Notes: a model not told the origin generated them from the letters alone. 64,000 nt of DNA from Acidimicrobiales bacterium (GCA_016794585.1 JAEUJM010000009.1:62001-126000); one strand, 5' to 3'; counted from the first letter of the stretch, positions 1-8,839 are shown. Numbers and translations are program-made.

Positions 1-1
1 C

Positions 2-454
2 ACCGGCATCGCCGAGCAGATCTACGCCGACGCCGCCTGGTCCCGCGCCGTGGCCGACCAGGCCAACGCCTCGGGTCGCCCGGTGCGCCTGGTCACCCTC
101 ACCGACGCCGCCGGCGCGGGCGGTCGCAGCCGCGCCCAGGCGGTCGCCCAGCACGCCCGGTCGGCGAAGGGCGCCACCGACGGCCGCCTCGCCGCGTTCG
201 CGGTGGCGGTCGAGACGGCGGACCCCGGCGACCTGCCGGCGGTGGGCGAGCTGGCCGCTCACCTGGTGGGCAGCCCGGAGGCGCCGGCGCTCTCGGGGGC
301 AGAGCTCGTGGTGGGCCCGGGCTGGCTCGGGTTGCGCAGCCACCCTCGGGTGGGCGCCAGCCTGAGCTTCCACGACCACACCGTGGCCCCGTGGCTCGAC
401 GACGTCCTCGCCGACCTCGCCGGCGACTCCCGACCCGGAGGTGCCCCGGCGTGA
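2..454 (+). CDS. 3' part of an unrecognised CDS (5' end outside window)
   Basis: The frame is open from base 2 to a TGA at 452-454, so 150 codons are visible and the start lies upstream. A stretch like RPVRLVTLTDAAGAGGRSRA followed by small alternating residues resembles a nucleotide-binding or SDR-like alpha/beta fold, but no diagnostic motif is present, so no function is assigned. A GTG inside the frame at 50 could serve as a start but has no clear ribosome binding site. The stop overlaps the start of the next gene by 4 nt (GTGA), so it is probably cotranscribed and translationally coupled with the amidohydrolase. Confidence 0.75.
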   Translation, partial: TGIAEQIYADAAWSRAVADQANASGRPVRLVTLTDAAGAGGRSRAQAVAQHARSAKGATDGRLAAFAVAVETADPGDLPAVGELAAHLVGSPEAPALSGAELVVGPGWLGLRSHPRVGASLSFHDHTVAPWLDDVLADLAGDSRPGGAPA

Positions 455-1326
455 CCGATCACCCGGACCGTCCCGCCCGCATCGTCGACGCCCACGTGCA
501 CTTCTGGGACCCGGCCCGCACCGACTGGTACCCCTACCTGGGCGGGCAACAGGACGTGGGCCTTGGTGACGTCACGGGCATGGCCCGGCGGTTCGACCTC
601 GCCGCCTACCGGTCCGAGTCGCCGGGGTGGAACGTCGAGGCGTGGGTCCACGTGGCCGCCGCCACCGGGACCCACTCGATCGACGAGACGCTCGAGGTGG
701 ACGTCCGGGCCCAGGTGGACGGGCACCCCGACGCGCTGATCGGGGGCGTCACCCCGACCGACACCGTCGCCGAGGCCGTCGAGCAGCTCGACCGCCAGCT
801 GCGGGCCGGGCGCTTCCGGGGGATTCGCCCGATGGGCCGGTTCTCGGGCCCGCTCCCGCATCTCGACGTCCTCCGGGCGTTGGCCGATCGCGAGCTGCTC
901 TTCGAGCTGATGGCCCACCCGGACCAGCTGGCCGAGGCCGCCGAAGGTCTGGCCCAGGTGGACGGCCTCGAGGTCGTCGTCGAGCACGCCGGCTGGCCCC
1001 GCTCGGCCGACGCCGAGGAGCACGCCCTCTGGGCCGAGGGCATGCGGGCCATGGCCGACCTCGGTGACCGGGTGGCCTGCAAGATCTCGGGGCTGGCCAT
1101 GCCGCTCGGGTCCATGGCGCCCGACGTGCTCCGCCCATGGGTCGAGGAGGCGCTCGCCCTGTTCGGCGCCGACCGCTGCTTCTTCGCCAGCAACTTCCCC
1201 GTCGACGGCCTCCACGGCACCCTCGACGAGCTGTGGACGTCCTACGCGGCCCTCACCGCCGGGTTCGACGCCACGACCCGCGACGCCCTCTTCGCCGGCA
1301 ACGCCGAGCGCATCTACCGCCTCTGA
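451..1326 (+). CDS. Amidohydrolase family protein (COG3618-like TIM barrel)
   Basis: 291 aa metal-dependent hydrolase or lactonase of the amidohydrolase_2 type. The N-terminal metal motif DAHVHFWD (His15, His17) follows the first strand. A central EHAGWP histidine and a late SNFPVDG segment match the remaining barrel-end ligands of this family, which contains 2-pyrone-4,6-dicarboxylate lactonase and L-rhamnono-/fucono-lactonases. The GTG at 451 was chosen because it overlaps the upstream stop (GTGA) and places the HxH motif at the usual distance; an earlier in-frame GTG at 391 would run deep into the preceding gene. The substrate is unknown. The context of SDR, CoA ligase and dehydrogenases suggests a ring-opened or lactone intermediate. 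Confidence 0.85.
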   Translation: MTDHPDRPARIVDAHVHFWDPARTDWYPYLGGQQDVGLGDVTGMARRFDLAAYRSESPGWNVEAWVHVAAATGTHSIDETLEVDVRAQVDGHPDALIGGVTPTDTVAEAVEQLDRQLRAGRFRGIRPMGRFSGPLPHLDVLRALADRELLFELMAHPDQLAEAAEGLAQVDGLEVVVEHAGWPRSADAEEHALWAEGMRAMADLGDRVACKISGLAMPLGSMAPDVLRPWVEEALALFGADRCFFASNFPVDGLHGTLDELWTSYAALTAGFDATTRDALFAGNAERIYRL

Positions 1327-1338
1327 GGGCCACAACTG

Positions 1339-1354
1339 AAACGTGTTCTCGTTT
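1339..1354. promoter_or_regulatory. Inverted-repeat operator candidate AAACG-N6-CGTTT
   Basis: A perfect 5-bp inverted repeat with the core AACGTGTT lies in the 45-nt gap before the SDR. It resembles TetR-type operators of actinobacterial lipid-catabolism regulons (AACnnGTT core, as for KstR), though the outer bases fit that consensus incompletely. A TANNNT -10 candidate (TACGGT, 1360-1365) follows and ends 6 nt before the SDR ATG, so the transcript may be leaderless. The identity of the regulator is inferred. Confidence 0.45.
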
Positions 1355-1371
1355 GTCGCTACGGTGAGCGC

Positions 1372-2151
1372 ATGATGCTCGAGGGCAAGACCGTGTTGGT
1401 GACCGGGGTGGGGACAGGGCTGGGGCGCGAATGCGTCGCCGCGGCCCTGCGCGAGGGGGCGAACGTCGTCATGGCGGCCCGCACGGCGGAGACGCTGGAG
1501 GCCACCGCCGCCGAGCTCGACCCGACGGGCGAGCGGGTCCTGCCCGTGCCCTCCGACATCACCGACCCCGCGGCGTGCGACGCGCTCGTGGCCCAGGCGC
1601 TCGCGCGCTTCGGCTCGGTCGATGCCCTCGTGAACGTCGCCGCGTTCGAATACGTGTTCGGCGGCCTGCACGAGACCAAGGACGACGACTGGCGCAAGGC
1701 CTTCGAGACCAACGTGATCGGCGCTCTGACGCTGCTGCGCCCGGTGACCAAGGCGATGGAAGCCGGCGACGGCGGCGCGGTCGTCCTCGTGGGGTCGCAG
1801 TCGATGTTCAAGCCGTCTCTGCCCCAGGCGGGCTACGCCGCCTCGAAGGGTGCTCTGTTGAGCACGATGTACTACCTGGCCGACGAGCTCGGGGCGCACA
1901 ACATCCGCTGCAACATGGTCGTCCCCTCGTGGATGTGGGGCCCGCCGGTGCAGATGTTCGTCGAGGGCACGGCCAAGCAGAAGGGCATCACGGTGGACGA
2001 GGCGCTGCACGAGATCGTCGGCGACTTCCCCCTGAAGCGGATGACCGAGGACGGCGAGGTGGCCGACGTGGCCATGTTCTTCGCCTCCGACCACGCCAAG
2101 GCCGTGACCGGCCAGCACCTGATGGTGAACTCCGGGGAGATGATGCGCTGA
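1372..2151 (+). CDS. Short-chain dehydrogenase/reductase (classical SDR)
   Basis: 259 aa NAD(P)-dependent oxidoreductase. The cofactor-binding motif TGVGTGLG is at residues 11-18. The usual NNAG is altered to NVAA (88-91). The catalytic serine lies near 142-144 (GSQS), and the YxxxK pair is Tyr155/Lys159 (YAASK). The length is typical for classical SDRs. The start is the first of two tandem ATG codons, just downstream of a TANNNT box, with no convincing Shine-Dalgarno. The stop overlaps the next start by 1 nt (TGATG), so it forms an operon with the DapB-like dehydrogenase. It probably oxidises or reduces an alcohol/ketone intermediate of the local catabolic pathway. Confidence 0.9.
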   Translation: MMLEGKTVLVTGVGTGLGRECVAAALREGANVVMAARTAETLEATAAELDPTGERVLPVPSDITDPAACDALVAQALARFGSVDALVNVAAFEYVFGGLHETKDDDWRKAFETNVIGALTLLRPVTKAMEAGDGGAVVLVGSQSMFKPSLPQAGYAASKGALLSTMYYLADELGAHNIRCNMVVPSWMWGPPVQMFVEGTAKQKGITVDEALHEIVGDFPLKRMTEDGEVADVAMFFASDHAKAVTGQHLMVNSGEMMR

Positions 2152-3233
2152 TGTCGACGAACGCACCCAAGCGGGTCGTGGTGTGGGGGACCGGCTTCGT
2201 CGGCCAGATGGTGATCCCCGAGGTCGTCCGCCACCCGTTGTTCGAGCTGGTCGGGGTGGGTGTGAGCAACCCTGACAAGGTGGGCAAGGACGTCGGTGAG
2301 CTCTGCGGCATCGACCCCATCGGGCTCGCCGCCACCGACGACCTCGATGCCCTCATCGACCTGCGGCCCGACGCGCTGGTCCACTACGGGCCCACCGCGG
2401 CCAAGGCCGACGACAACATCCAGGGCATGGGCGCTTTCCTGCGGGCGGGCATCGACGTCTGCTCGACGGCCATGACGCCGTGGGTCTGGCCGACGATGAG
2501 CCTCAACCCGCCGGGCTGGATCGAGCCCATCACGAAGGCCTGTGAGGAGGGCGGGGCGTCCTGCTTCACCACGGGGATCGACCCCGGCTTCGCCAACGAC
2601 CTGTTCCCGATGACCCTGATGGGCCTCTGCTCGGAGGTGCGCCTCGTGCGCGCCCTCGAGATCCTCGACTACATCAACTACGAGGGCGACTACGAGGACG
2701 AGATGGGCATCGGTCGTCCGCCCGAGTTCCGCCCGATGCTGGAGCACCCCGAGATCCTCACCATGGCGTGGGGGGCGACCGTGCCGATGATGGCGCACGC
2801 GGTCGGCATCGAGCTCGACGAGATCACCACCACCTGGGACAAGTGGGTGACCGACAAGGCCATCACCACGGCCAAGGGCGTCATCGAGCCCGGCCAGGTG
2901 GCGGCCATCAACTTCACCATCAACGGCATCCTGAACGGCGAGACCCGCATCCAGTTGGAGCACATCAACCGCGTCGGCGCCGACGCCGCGCCCGACTGGC
3001 CCCGCGGCGGCGAGGACGACGTCTACCGGGTGGAGATCGAGGGCACGCCGTCGATCCGCCAAGAGACGGCCTTCCGCTTCACCGACGGCAGCGGGCGCGA
3101 CGCCGCCGCCGCCGGCTGCCTGGCCACCGGCCTGCGGGCCCTCAACGCGGTGCCCGCGGTCAACGACCTCCCGCCCGGTTGGGTCACCGCCCTCGACCTG
3201 CCGCTCATCCCAGGCGTCGGCACCATCCGGTAG
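2151..3233 (+). CDS. DapB-like NAD(P)-dependent dehydrogenase (diaminopentanoate dehydrogenase type)
   Basis: 360 aa. An N-terminal Rossmann domain begins with VVVWGTGFVG (about residues 9-18) and is followed by a long alpha/beta domain of the dihydrodipicolinate-reductase / 2,4-diaminopentanoate dehydrogenase C-terminal type (TTGIDPGFANDLFP region). Such proteins are common in actinobacterial catabolic clusters and are usually annotated only as dihydrodipicolinate reductase-like. The gene is not next to lysine-biosynthesis genes, so a DapB role is unlikely. The ATG at 2151 was chosen because it overlaps the SDR stop by 1 nt; the frame is open further upstream, but that region is inside the SDR. 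The substrate is unknown. Confidence 0.8.
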   Translation: MSTNAPKRVVVWGTGFVGQMVIPEVVRHPLFELVGVGVSNPDKVGKDVGELCGIDPIGLAATDDLDALIDLRPDALVHYGPTAAKADDNIQGMGAFLRAGIDVCSTAMTPWVWPTMSLNPPGWIEPITKACEEGGASCFTTGIDPGFANDLFPMTLMGLCSEVRLVRALEILDYINYEGDYEDEMGIGRPPEFRPMLEHPEILTMAWGATVPMMAHAVGIELDEITTTWDKWVTDKAITTAKGVIEPGQVAAINFTINGILNGETRIQLEHINRVGADAAPDWPRGGEDDVYRVEIEGTPSIRQETAFRFTDGSGRDAAAAGCLATGLRALNAVPAVNDLPPGWVTALDLPLIPGVGTIR

Positions 3234-3294
3234 CTGCCTCCCCGGGGTTCAGCCGGTTCGAGGGTGGTGCCGCCACGCTCGTCCCCTGACATGA

Positions 3295-3314
3295 CGTCGA
3301 TGTTAGATTCGACG
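3295..3314. promoter_or_regulatory. Promoter/operator: CGTCGA-N8-TCGACG around a -10 box
   Basis: A perfect 6-bp inverted repeat brackets a TANNNT -10 candidate (TAGATT, 3304-3309), a typical arrangement for a repressor covering the RNA polymerase site. It lies in the gap before the acyl-CoA dehydrogenase pair. The -10 box ends 6 nt before an ATG at 3316, consistent with a leaderless start there. The bound regulator is not known. Confidence 0.45.
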
Positions 3315-3315
3315 C

Positions 3316-3372
3316 ATGGCGACTCCCGCGCGCTCCCTCGCTCCGTCCGGCCGGGCTGAGCGATGGAGCTGA
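3316..3372 (+). CDS. Possible leaderless 18-aa leader ORF ahead of the acyl-CoA dehydrogenases
   Basis: ATG at 3316 opens an 18-codon frame (MATPARSLAPSGRAERWS) whose TGA at 3370-3372 lies just inside the acyl-CoA dehydrogenase gene, which starts at 3363. The placement directly after the -10 box and the overlap with the downstream start would allow translational coupling. Support is positional only: the peptide has no recognisable motif and the reading may be chance. Confidence 0.25.
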   Translation: MATPARSLAPSGRAERWS

Positions 3373-4511
3373 CCCTCTCCGACGACCAGCAGTTCTTCTG
3401 CGACACCACCCGCCGGTTCCTGGCCACCGAGTGCCCGATCGCCCAGGTCCGCGCCCTCGCGTCGGCCGACGCCGGCTTCGAGCCCGGCTACTGGCGCCAG
3501 GGGGGCGAGCTGGGCTGGACCTCGCTGCTGGTGCCCGAGTCCGCCGGCGGAGGGAGTGTGAGCGGCAGCGGGGTGATCGACCTGACCATCGTCGCCGATG
3601 CCTTCGGCCGACACGTCGCCCCCGGGCCGTTGCTGCCCACCAACGTCGTCGCCGCCACGCTCGGTCGGGATGGCTCCGGTGCGCACGCCGACGTCCTGGC
3701 CGGTCTGCTGGCGGGGGACACGGTGGCCACATGGTGCGGCGCCGAGCACGCACTGGGTGAGGGCGCCACCCGCGCCACCCGCACCGCCGACGGGTACCGC
3801 CTCTCGGGCGTCTCGACGCCGGTCGAGGCCGCGGCCCAGTCCCAGTCGTTCCTCGTGACCGCGCGCCTCGACGACAAAGACCCGGCCGAGGGCGGGCTCG
3901 GACCGCTCGTGCAGTTCCTCTTGCCGGCCGGGAGCGACGGCGTCACTGTCGAACCGCTGGCCTCCCTCGACGTCGTGCGACGCTTCGCCCGGGTCGAGTT
4001 CGCCGACGTCCGCGTCCCTGCGTCGGCGGTCGTGGCCGGCGACGCGCCGGTCGCCGACGACGTCGAGCAGCAGTTGCTGCACGCTCTGGTCATCCAGGCA
4101 GCGACCCTTGTGGGCGCCGCCGAGCGGGTGTTCGAGTTCACCGTCGAGTGGGCCTTCGACCGCTACTCGTTCGGGCGACCGCTGGCGTCCTACCAGGCGC
4201 TGAAGCACCGCTTCGCGGACATGAAGATGTGGCTCGAGGCCAGCCACGCACTCACCTCGGCCCTCGCCCGTGAGATCCAGGACGGCGCCGAGGGCGTCCA
4301 CGAGACGGCCAGCGTCACCAAGGCCTACGTCGGCCATCACCTGACCGAGCTGCTGCACGACTGCATCCAGATGCACGGCGGCATCGGGCTCACCACCGAC
4401 CACGACCTGCACCTGTACCTGCGGCGGGTGGTCACCGAGCGCTCCTCGTTCGGCACGCCCGCCGACCACCGGCGACGGGTGGCCGTGCTCGCAGCGGGGG
4501 CGGCGGCATGA
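3363..4511 (+). CDS. Acyl-CoA dehydrogenase, small/non-catalytic-type subunit
   Basis: 382 aa FAD enzyme of the acyl-CoA dehydrogenase family. The C-terminal helical domain carries RYSFGRPLASYQALKHRFAD and the conserved CIQMHGGIGLTTDHDLHLYLRR segment. The terminal EGT-type catalytic glutamate motif of MCAD/SCAD is absent. It is immediately followed by a second dehydrogenase with which it overlaps by 4 nt (ATGA). Paired genes of this kind form alpha2beta2 heterotetramers in actinobacteria (FadE26-27, FadE28-29 of mycobacteria), where one subunit carries the catalytic base. That architecture is inferred from the family; the substrate is unknown. Confidence 0.88.
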   Translation: MELTLSDDQQFFCDTTRRFLATECPIAQVRALASADAGFEPGYWRQGGELGWTSLLVPESAGGGSVSGSGVIDLTIVADAFGRHVAPGPLLPTNVVAATLGRDGSGAHADVLAGLLAGDTVATWCGAEHALGEGATRATRTADGYRLSGVSTPVEAAAQSQSFLVTARLDDKDPAEGGLGPLVQFLLPAGSDGVTVEPLASLDVVRRFARVEFADVRVPASAVVAGDAPVADDVEQQLLHALVIQAATLVGAAERVFEFTVEWAFDRYSFGRPLASYQALKHRFADMKMWLEASHALTSALAREIQDGAEGVHETASVTKAYVGHHLTELLHDCIQMHGGIGLTTDHDLHLYLRRVVTERSSFGTPADHRRRVAVLAAGAAA

Positions 4512-5803
4512 GCGCGGCGTCGCCCGCCGCCGACGGGGCCATGGAGTCGGTCGAGTCCTTCGTCGCCCGGGCCGAGGCGTGGCTGCCCGACCACCTGCCC
4601 CTCGCCGACACCACCCGGATGGAGAACGGGTTCGGCTCGGACGAGGAGGAGCTGGCCAACGTGGCGAGGATGCGCGCCACCCAGCGCACGCTGTACGACG
4701 CCGGGTTCGCGGGGATCTGCTTCCCGGCCGAGTACGGGGGCCTCGGTCTCACCCTCGCCCACCAGAAGGCGTTCGACGAGGTGAGCGCCCCGTACGACAT
4801 GCCCACGCTCATCAACATCCCGACCTTCGTCCCTTGCGGCGCGGTGCTGCTCGAGTTCGGCACCGAGGAGCAGAAGCGCCGGCACATCCCCGCCATGCTC
4901 AGGGGCGAGGAGCTCTGGATGCAGTTCCTGTCCGAGCCGAGCGGCGGCTCCGACGTCGCCGGGGCGATGACCACGGCGGTCCGCGACGGCGACGAGTGGG
5001 TCGTGAACGGCTCCAAGGTCTGGACCACCGGTGCGTGGTGGTCCGACTACGGGCTGTGCCTCCTGCGCACCAACTGGGAGGTGCCCAAGCACCGGGGTCT
5101 CTCGGTGTTCATCATCAAGATCCGCCAGCCCGACATCGAGGTCCAGCGCATCGAGATGATCAACGGCTCGCGTGAGTTCTGCCAGGAGTTCATGACCGAC
5201 CTGCGCATCTCGGACCGGGACCGCGTCGGCGACGTCGACGACGGGTGGACCGTGGGCCGGCGGTGGATGTTCCACGAGCGCATCGCCATGGGTGGGGGGT
5301 CGCCCTACACGAGCGGGAAGCCGCCGAGCCACGGCGCCGGCGCCACCGGCCGCGACCACCTGCTCGAGCTGGCGAGGGAGACGGGCCAGCTCGACGACCC
5401 GCTCGCGCTCGACCTCGTCGGCGAGGCCCGGACGCTGCGCCGTGCCGCGAGCGAGCTCAGCGCCCGCGTCGGCGAGGGCATCGTCGCGGGGGCCATGCCC
5501 GACACCGCGGCGGCGATCGGGCGCCTGATGAGCGGCGTGGTCAACGAGCGCATCCGCACCATCGGCGCCGATCTGGCAGGGTCCTCGGTCGTGGCCTGGG
5601 CCGACGACGACCCCGCCGCGCTCTTCGGTGTCGAGTTCCTGATGCGCCAGTCCGGCAGCATCGCCGGCGGGACCCTCGAGATGGCCCGGAACAACATCAG
5701 CGAGCGGGTGCTCGGGATGCCACGCGAGCGCACCCTCGACAAGGACGTCCCCTTCCGTGACGTGCCCAAGGGGCCGCCGGCGGCCGGCGGTGAGACGCGG
5801 TGA
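4508..5803 (+). CDS. Acyl-CoA dehydrogenase, catalytic-type subunit
   Basis: 431 aa. It contains the FAD/substrate loops WMQFLSEPSGGSDVAG and WVVNGSKVWTTGA and ends with the family motif GGTLEMARNNISERVLGMPRE. Glu257 in the helix segment MFHERIAMGG sits where the isovaleryl-CoA and long-chain dehydrogenases keep their catalytic base, which suggests this is the active subunit of the pair. Its start overlaps the preceding gene by 4 nt. It probably introduces an alpha,beta double bond into an acyl-CoA made by the ligase encoded next. Confidence 0.9.
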   Translation: MSAASPAADGAMESVESFVARAEAWLPDHLPLADTTRMENGFGSDEEELANVARMRATQRTLYDAGFAGICFPAEYGGLGLTLAHQKAFDEVSAPYDMPTLINIPTFVPCGAVLLEFGTEEQKRRHIPAMLRGEELWMQFLSEPSGGSDVAGAMTTAVRDGDEWVVNGSKVWTTGAWWSDYGLCLLRTNWEVPKHRGLSVFIIKIRQPDIEVQRIEMINGSREFCQEFMTDLRISDRDRVGDVDDGWTVGRRWMFHERIAMGGGSPYTSGKPPSHGAGATGRDHLLELARETGQLDDPLALDLVGEARTLRRAASELSARVGEGIVAGAMPDTAAAIGRLMSGVVNERIRTIGADLAGSSVVAWADDDPAALFGVEFLMRQSGSIAGGTLEMARNNISERVLGMPRERTLDKDVPFRDVPKGPPAAGGETR

Positions 5804-5865
5804 GGCCGGTTCGCGATCCGGCGGCGGCGTGGCGCACCGCCGTGACTCGGTAACGTTCGCGGTGC

Positions 5866-7578
5866 GTGCCGGGGGCCTCGAACAGCAGCGGAAGCCAGAG
5901 CGCCGTGCCCGCTGACCGCCCCGCGCCGACCACGGTCGCCGAGTTGGTGCGCTCGCGGGCCGACGACGCCGGTGTCGGGCTGCGCTTCGAGGGCCGGGAG
6001 TGGACCTGGTCCGAGGTGGTCGCCGAGATGGAGGTACGGGCGCGCTGGCTCGCCGCCTCGGTGGGGGACGGGCCCCCGCACGTCGGCGTGCTGCTGGACA
6101 ACGTGCCCGAGTACGTCTTCCTGCTCGGTGGCGCCGCCCTGGCGGGGTGCGTGCTCGTGGGGATCAACCCCACCCGCCGGGGCGAGGAACTGGCGCGCGA
6201 CATCCGCCACGTGGATTGCCAGCTGATCGTCACCGACCTCGAGCACATCGAGCTGCTCGACGGACTGGACCTGGGGGCGGTGGGGGAGCGGGTGCTGGCC
6301 AGCGACGCCGACGCCTACCGGGTGGCTCTCGACGGGCACCGGGACGGTGCGTCACCACTCCCGACCCCGCCGAGTGCCGATGACCTCTACCTGCTGATCT
6401 TCACGTCGGGCTCGACCGGGGCGCCCAAGGCCGTGCGCATGACCCAGGGCCGCGCCGCTGGCAGCAACGGGCGGGTCATGGGCTTCCGCCCCGACGACGT
6501 CCTGTACTGCGCCATGCCGCTCTTCCACGGCAACGCCCTCGCGTCGATGGTCTTCCCCGCGTTCGGGACGGGCGCCACCCTCGTGCTGCGCCGGCGCTTC
6601 TCGGCCTCGGCCTGGCTGCCCGAGATCCGGGACCATGGCTGCACCTTCACCAGCACCATCGGCCGGGTGCTCACGTACATCCTGGCCACGCCCGAGTCCG
6701 AGCACGACCAAGACCACCGCCTGAAGTTCGTGCTCGCGCCCGAGTCGTCGGCGGTGGACATGAAGACCTTCAAACGCCGCTTCGGCGTGGCGGTGTTCGG
6801 GGGGTACGGGTCGAGCGAGAACGCCATCGTGCTGTCCACCAGCCCTGGTCAGCCGCCCGACGCCCTCGGCACGCCGGCGCCGGGCACCGACGTGGCGGTG
6901 GTCGACCCGGAGACCGGCGAGGAGTGCCCCCGGGCGCGCTTCGACGAGGACGGACGGCTCCTCAACGCCGACGAGGCCATCGGAGAGATCGTCGGCCGCG
7001 ACGCCCTCGCTCGCTTCGAGGGGTACTACGCCAACGACGAGGCCGCCGCCGCCCGCAGCCGCAACGGCTGGTATTGGTCGGGCGACCTCGCCTACCGGGA
7101 CGAGGAGGGGGTGTTCCACTTCGCCGGACGCAACGCCGACTGGCTGCGGGTCGACGGGGAGAACTTCGCGGCGGCGCCGGTCGAGCGCATCCTGCGGCGG
7201 TACCCCGGCGTCACCGGGGTGGCCGTGTTCGGCGTGCCCGACGACCGCACCGTGGACGACCAGGTCATGGCGGTGCTCGAGCTCGAGGCGGCCGGCGGCT
7301 TCGACCCGGCGGCGTTCGACGCGTTCCTCGACGAGCAGCGCGACCTCGGCACCAAGTGGTCGCCCCGCTACCTGCGATTGACCTCGTCGCTGCCCGTGAC
7401 CGCCACCAACAAGGTGGACAAGGCGCCGCTGCGCCACGACCGCTGGCTGGTCGAGGGCGACGCCGTCTACTGGCGCCCCGACCGCAGAGATCCGCTGCGC
7501 CCCATGACTGTCGCCGACCGGGCCGAGGTGCGAGAGCGCTTCGTGGCCAGCGGTCGCCTGGAGCGGCTCGAGCGATGA
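5866..7578 (+). CDS. Acyl-CoA synthetase (AMP-binding, FadD17-like)
   Basis: 570 aa adenylate-forming CoA ligase. It has the phosphate loop LIFTSGSTGAPKAVRMTQGR, the YGSSEN adenine/acyl motif, GWYWSGDLAYRDEEG (the conserved Asp of motif A8), GRNADWLRVDGEN, and a C-terminal ATNKVDKAPL segment with the adenylation lysine. It converts a carboxylic acid plus ATP and CoA to acyl-CoA and so feeds the two upstream dehydrogenases. The reported GTG start lacks a clear RBS. An in-frame GTG at 5905, 10 nt after GGAAG, is a good alternative and would shorten the protein by 13 residues. Confidence 0.88.
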   Translation: MPGASNSSGSQSAVPADRPAPTTVAELVRSRADDAGVGLRFEGREWTWSEVVAEMEVRARWLAASVGDGPPHVGVLLDNVPEYVFLLGGAALAGCVLVGINPTRRGEELARDIRHVDCQLIVTDLEHIELLDGLDLGAVGERVLASDADAYRVALDGHRDGASPLPTPPSADDLYLLIFTSGSTGAPKAVRMTQGRAAGSNGRVMGFRPDDVLYCAMPLFHGNALASMVFPAFGTGATLVLRRRFSASAWLPEIRDHGCTFTSTIGRVLTYILATPESEHDQDHRLKFVLAPESSAVDMKTFKRRFGVAVFGGYGSSENAIVLSTSPGQPPDALGTPAPGTDVAVVDPETGEECPRARFDEDGRLLNADEAIGEIVGRDALARFEGYYANDEAAAARSRNGWYWSGDLAYRDEEGVFHFAGRNADWLRVDGENFAAAPVERILRRYPGVTGVAVFGVPDDRTVDDQVMAVLELEAAGGFDPAAFDAFLDEQRDLGTKWSPRYLRLTSSLPVTATNKVDKAPLRHDRWLVEGDAVYWRPDRRDPLRPMTVADRAEVRERFVASGRLERLER

Positions 7579-7678
7579 CGCCCGCCGCCGTGCCCGTTCG
7601 CCCCGATCCCCTGGATCGCGACGCAGGAGCGGTCGGAGTCCGATCGTCCTCGCGTCGAGCTCGCCGCCGGAGGCACCC

Positions 7679-8839
7679 GTGACCAAGCCCGGCCCGCTGC
7701 TCCCCGCCGACGAGGGACTCAACCACCAGATCGCCGACACCTTCGCCCGGGTCGGTGCCACCGACCGCTCGTGGACGGAGAAGATCTGGGCCATGGCCGC
7801 CGCTCGGGACGGGTCGGTGAGCCTCGCCTTCGGGCTCGGCAAGTACCCGAACCGCAACGTGATGGACGGCTTCGCCGGCGTCTCCCGCGGCACCGAGCAG
7901 TGGGCGGTCCGGGCCAGCCGGCGCCTCGCGCCCGACCTGGAGCGCACCGAGGTCGGCCCGCTCGCCTACGAGGTGACCGACGCCCTGAACCGGACCCGCT
8001 ACCGCCTCGACGCGAACGACGTGGTGCCGATCCGCTTCGACGTCGAAGTCGAGGGCGTGGCCCCGCCGGCGCTGGAGGAGCGCGAGGTCCACCTCAGCCG
8101 CAGCCGCCTACGGGTCGACGCCGACGTCGTGCGCTTCCACCAGAGCGGCGTGGCCCGTGGGTGGGTCGAGGTCGAGGGCGAGCGCACCGAGATCGACGAC
8201 GAGGCCTGGGTGGGCGCCCGAGACCGGTCGTGGGGGGTGCGCTACGGCGTGGGGGTGCCGCCCGAGGACCTCGAGCCCACCCCGATGCCCGAGGGCACCG
8301 CCGGCATGTTCGTGTGGATGCCGGTGACCATGGCCCGCCCGGACGGCCGCCCCTTCACCCTCTTCGTCTACTACCAGCGCTACCACGGCCCTGGCTGGTC
8401 CACGGGCAGCGCCCGGGGCTCGATCGAGCTGCCCGACGGGCGGGTCAAGCCCTTCCAGGACGTGACGCCCGCCTTCGAGTTCCGCGACGACAACCGCCGC
8501 CTCACCGGCGGGACCCTGACGGTCGTCCTCGCCGACGGCGCCGAGCGCACCTACCGGGTGGAGCCCGTCTCGGACACCGGCTTCCACCTGGGCGCCGGCC
8601 TCTACGGCGGCTTCGAGGGCCACTACCAGGGCGAGTGGCGGGGGGACCTCCACGTCGACGGCGAGCACGTCACCGGCTGTGACACGCCCGAGGTGGCCCG
8701 TCACCTCAAGCAGCACCGCGACTGCATCGTCCGGGTCACCGACCTCACCGACGGCTCCACCGGGGTCGGCACCATGCAGTCCAACGTCGTCGGCGCCCAC
8801 CCCGACATGGGCCTCACCGCCGAGGCGTCCTTCGCGTGA
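7679..8839 (+). CDS. Conserved hypothetical, calycin-like two-domain protein
   Basis: 386 aa, soluble and rich in beta-strand. Tryptophan/aromatic turns (RDRSWGVRYG, MFVWMPVTMA, FTLFVYYQRYHGPGWS) and the lack of hydrophobic helices recall AttH/CrtC-like lipocalin-fold proteins (DUF7064/DUF7065-type); this assignment is from memory and tentative. Members often lie beside aminoglycoside-phosphotransferase-like kinases and acyl-CoA enzymes, as here. The GTG start has a good RBS (GGAGG, 7 nt upstream). The stop overlaps the kinase start (GTGA). It may bind or modify a hydrophobic ligand of the pathway; no catalytic residue can be named. Confidence 0.7.
   Translation: MTKPGPLLPADEGLNHQIADTFARVGATDRSWTEKIWAMAAARDGSVSLAFGLGKYPNRNVMDGFAGVSRGTEQWAVRASRRLAPDLERTEVGPLAYEVTDALNRTRYRLDANDVVPIRFDVEVEGVAPPALEEREVHLSRSRLRVDADVVRFHQSGVARGWVEVEGERTEIDDEAWVGARDRSWGVRYGVGVPPEDLEPTPMPEGTAGMFVWMPVTMARPDGRPFTLFVYYQRYHGPGWSTGSARGSIELPDGRVKPFQDVTPAFEFRDDNRRLTGGTLTVVLADGAERTYRVEPVSDTGFHLGAGLYGGFEGHYQGEWRGDLHVDGEHVTGCDTPEVARHLKQHRDCIVRVTDLTDGSTGVGTMQSNVVGAHPDMGLTAEASFA

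Noticed and set aside
2151..3233. Assignment of this gene as dapB of lysine biosynthesis
   Set aside because: It is longer than DapB, has a different C-terminal domain and sits in a catabolic operon.
7575..7682. 35-codon frame starting inside the CoA ligase stop (ATGA overlap)
   Set aside because: The peptide is Arg/Pro-rich with no motif, and the next real gene has its own RBS and start at 7679.
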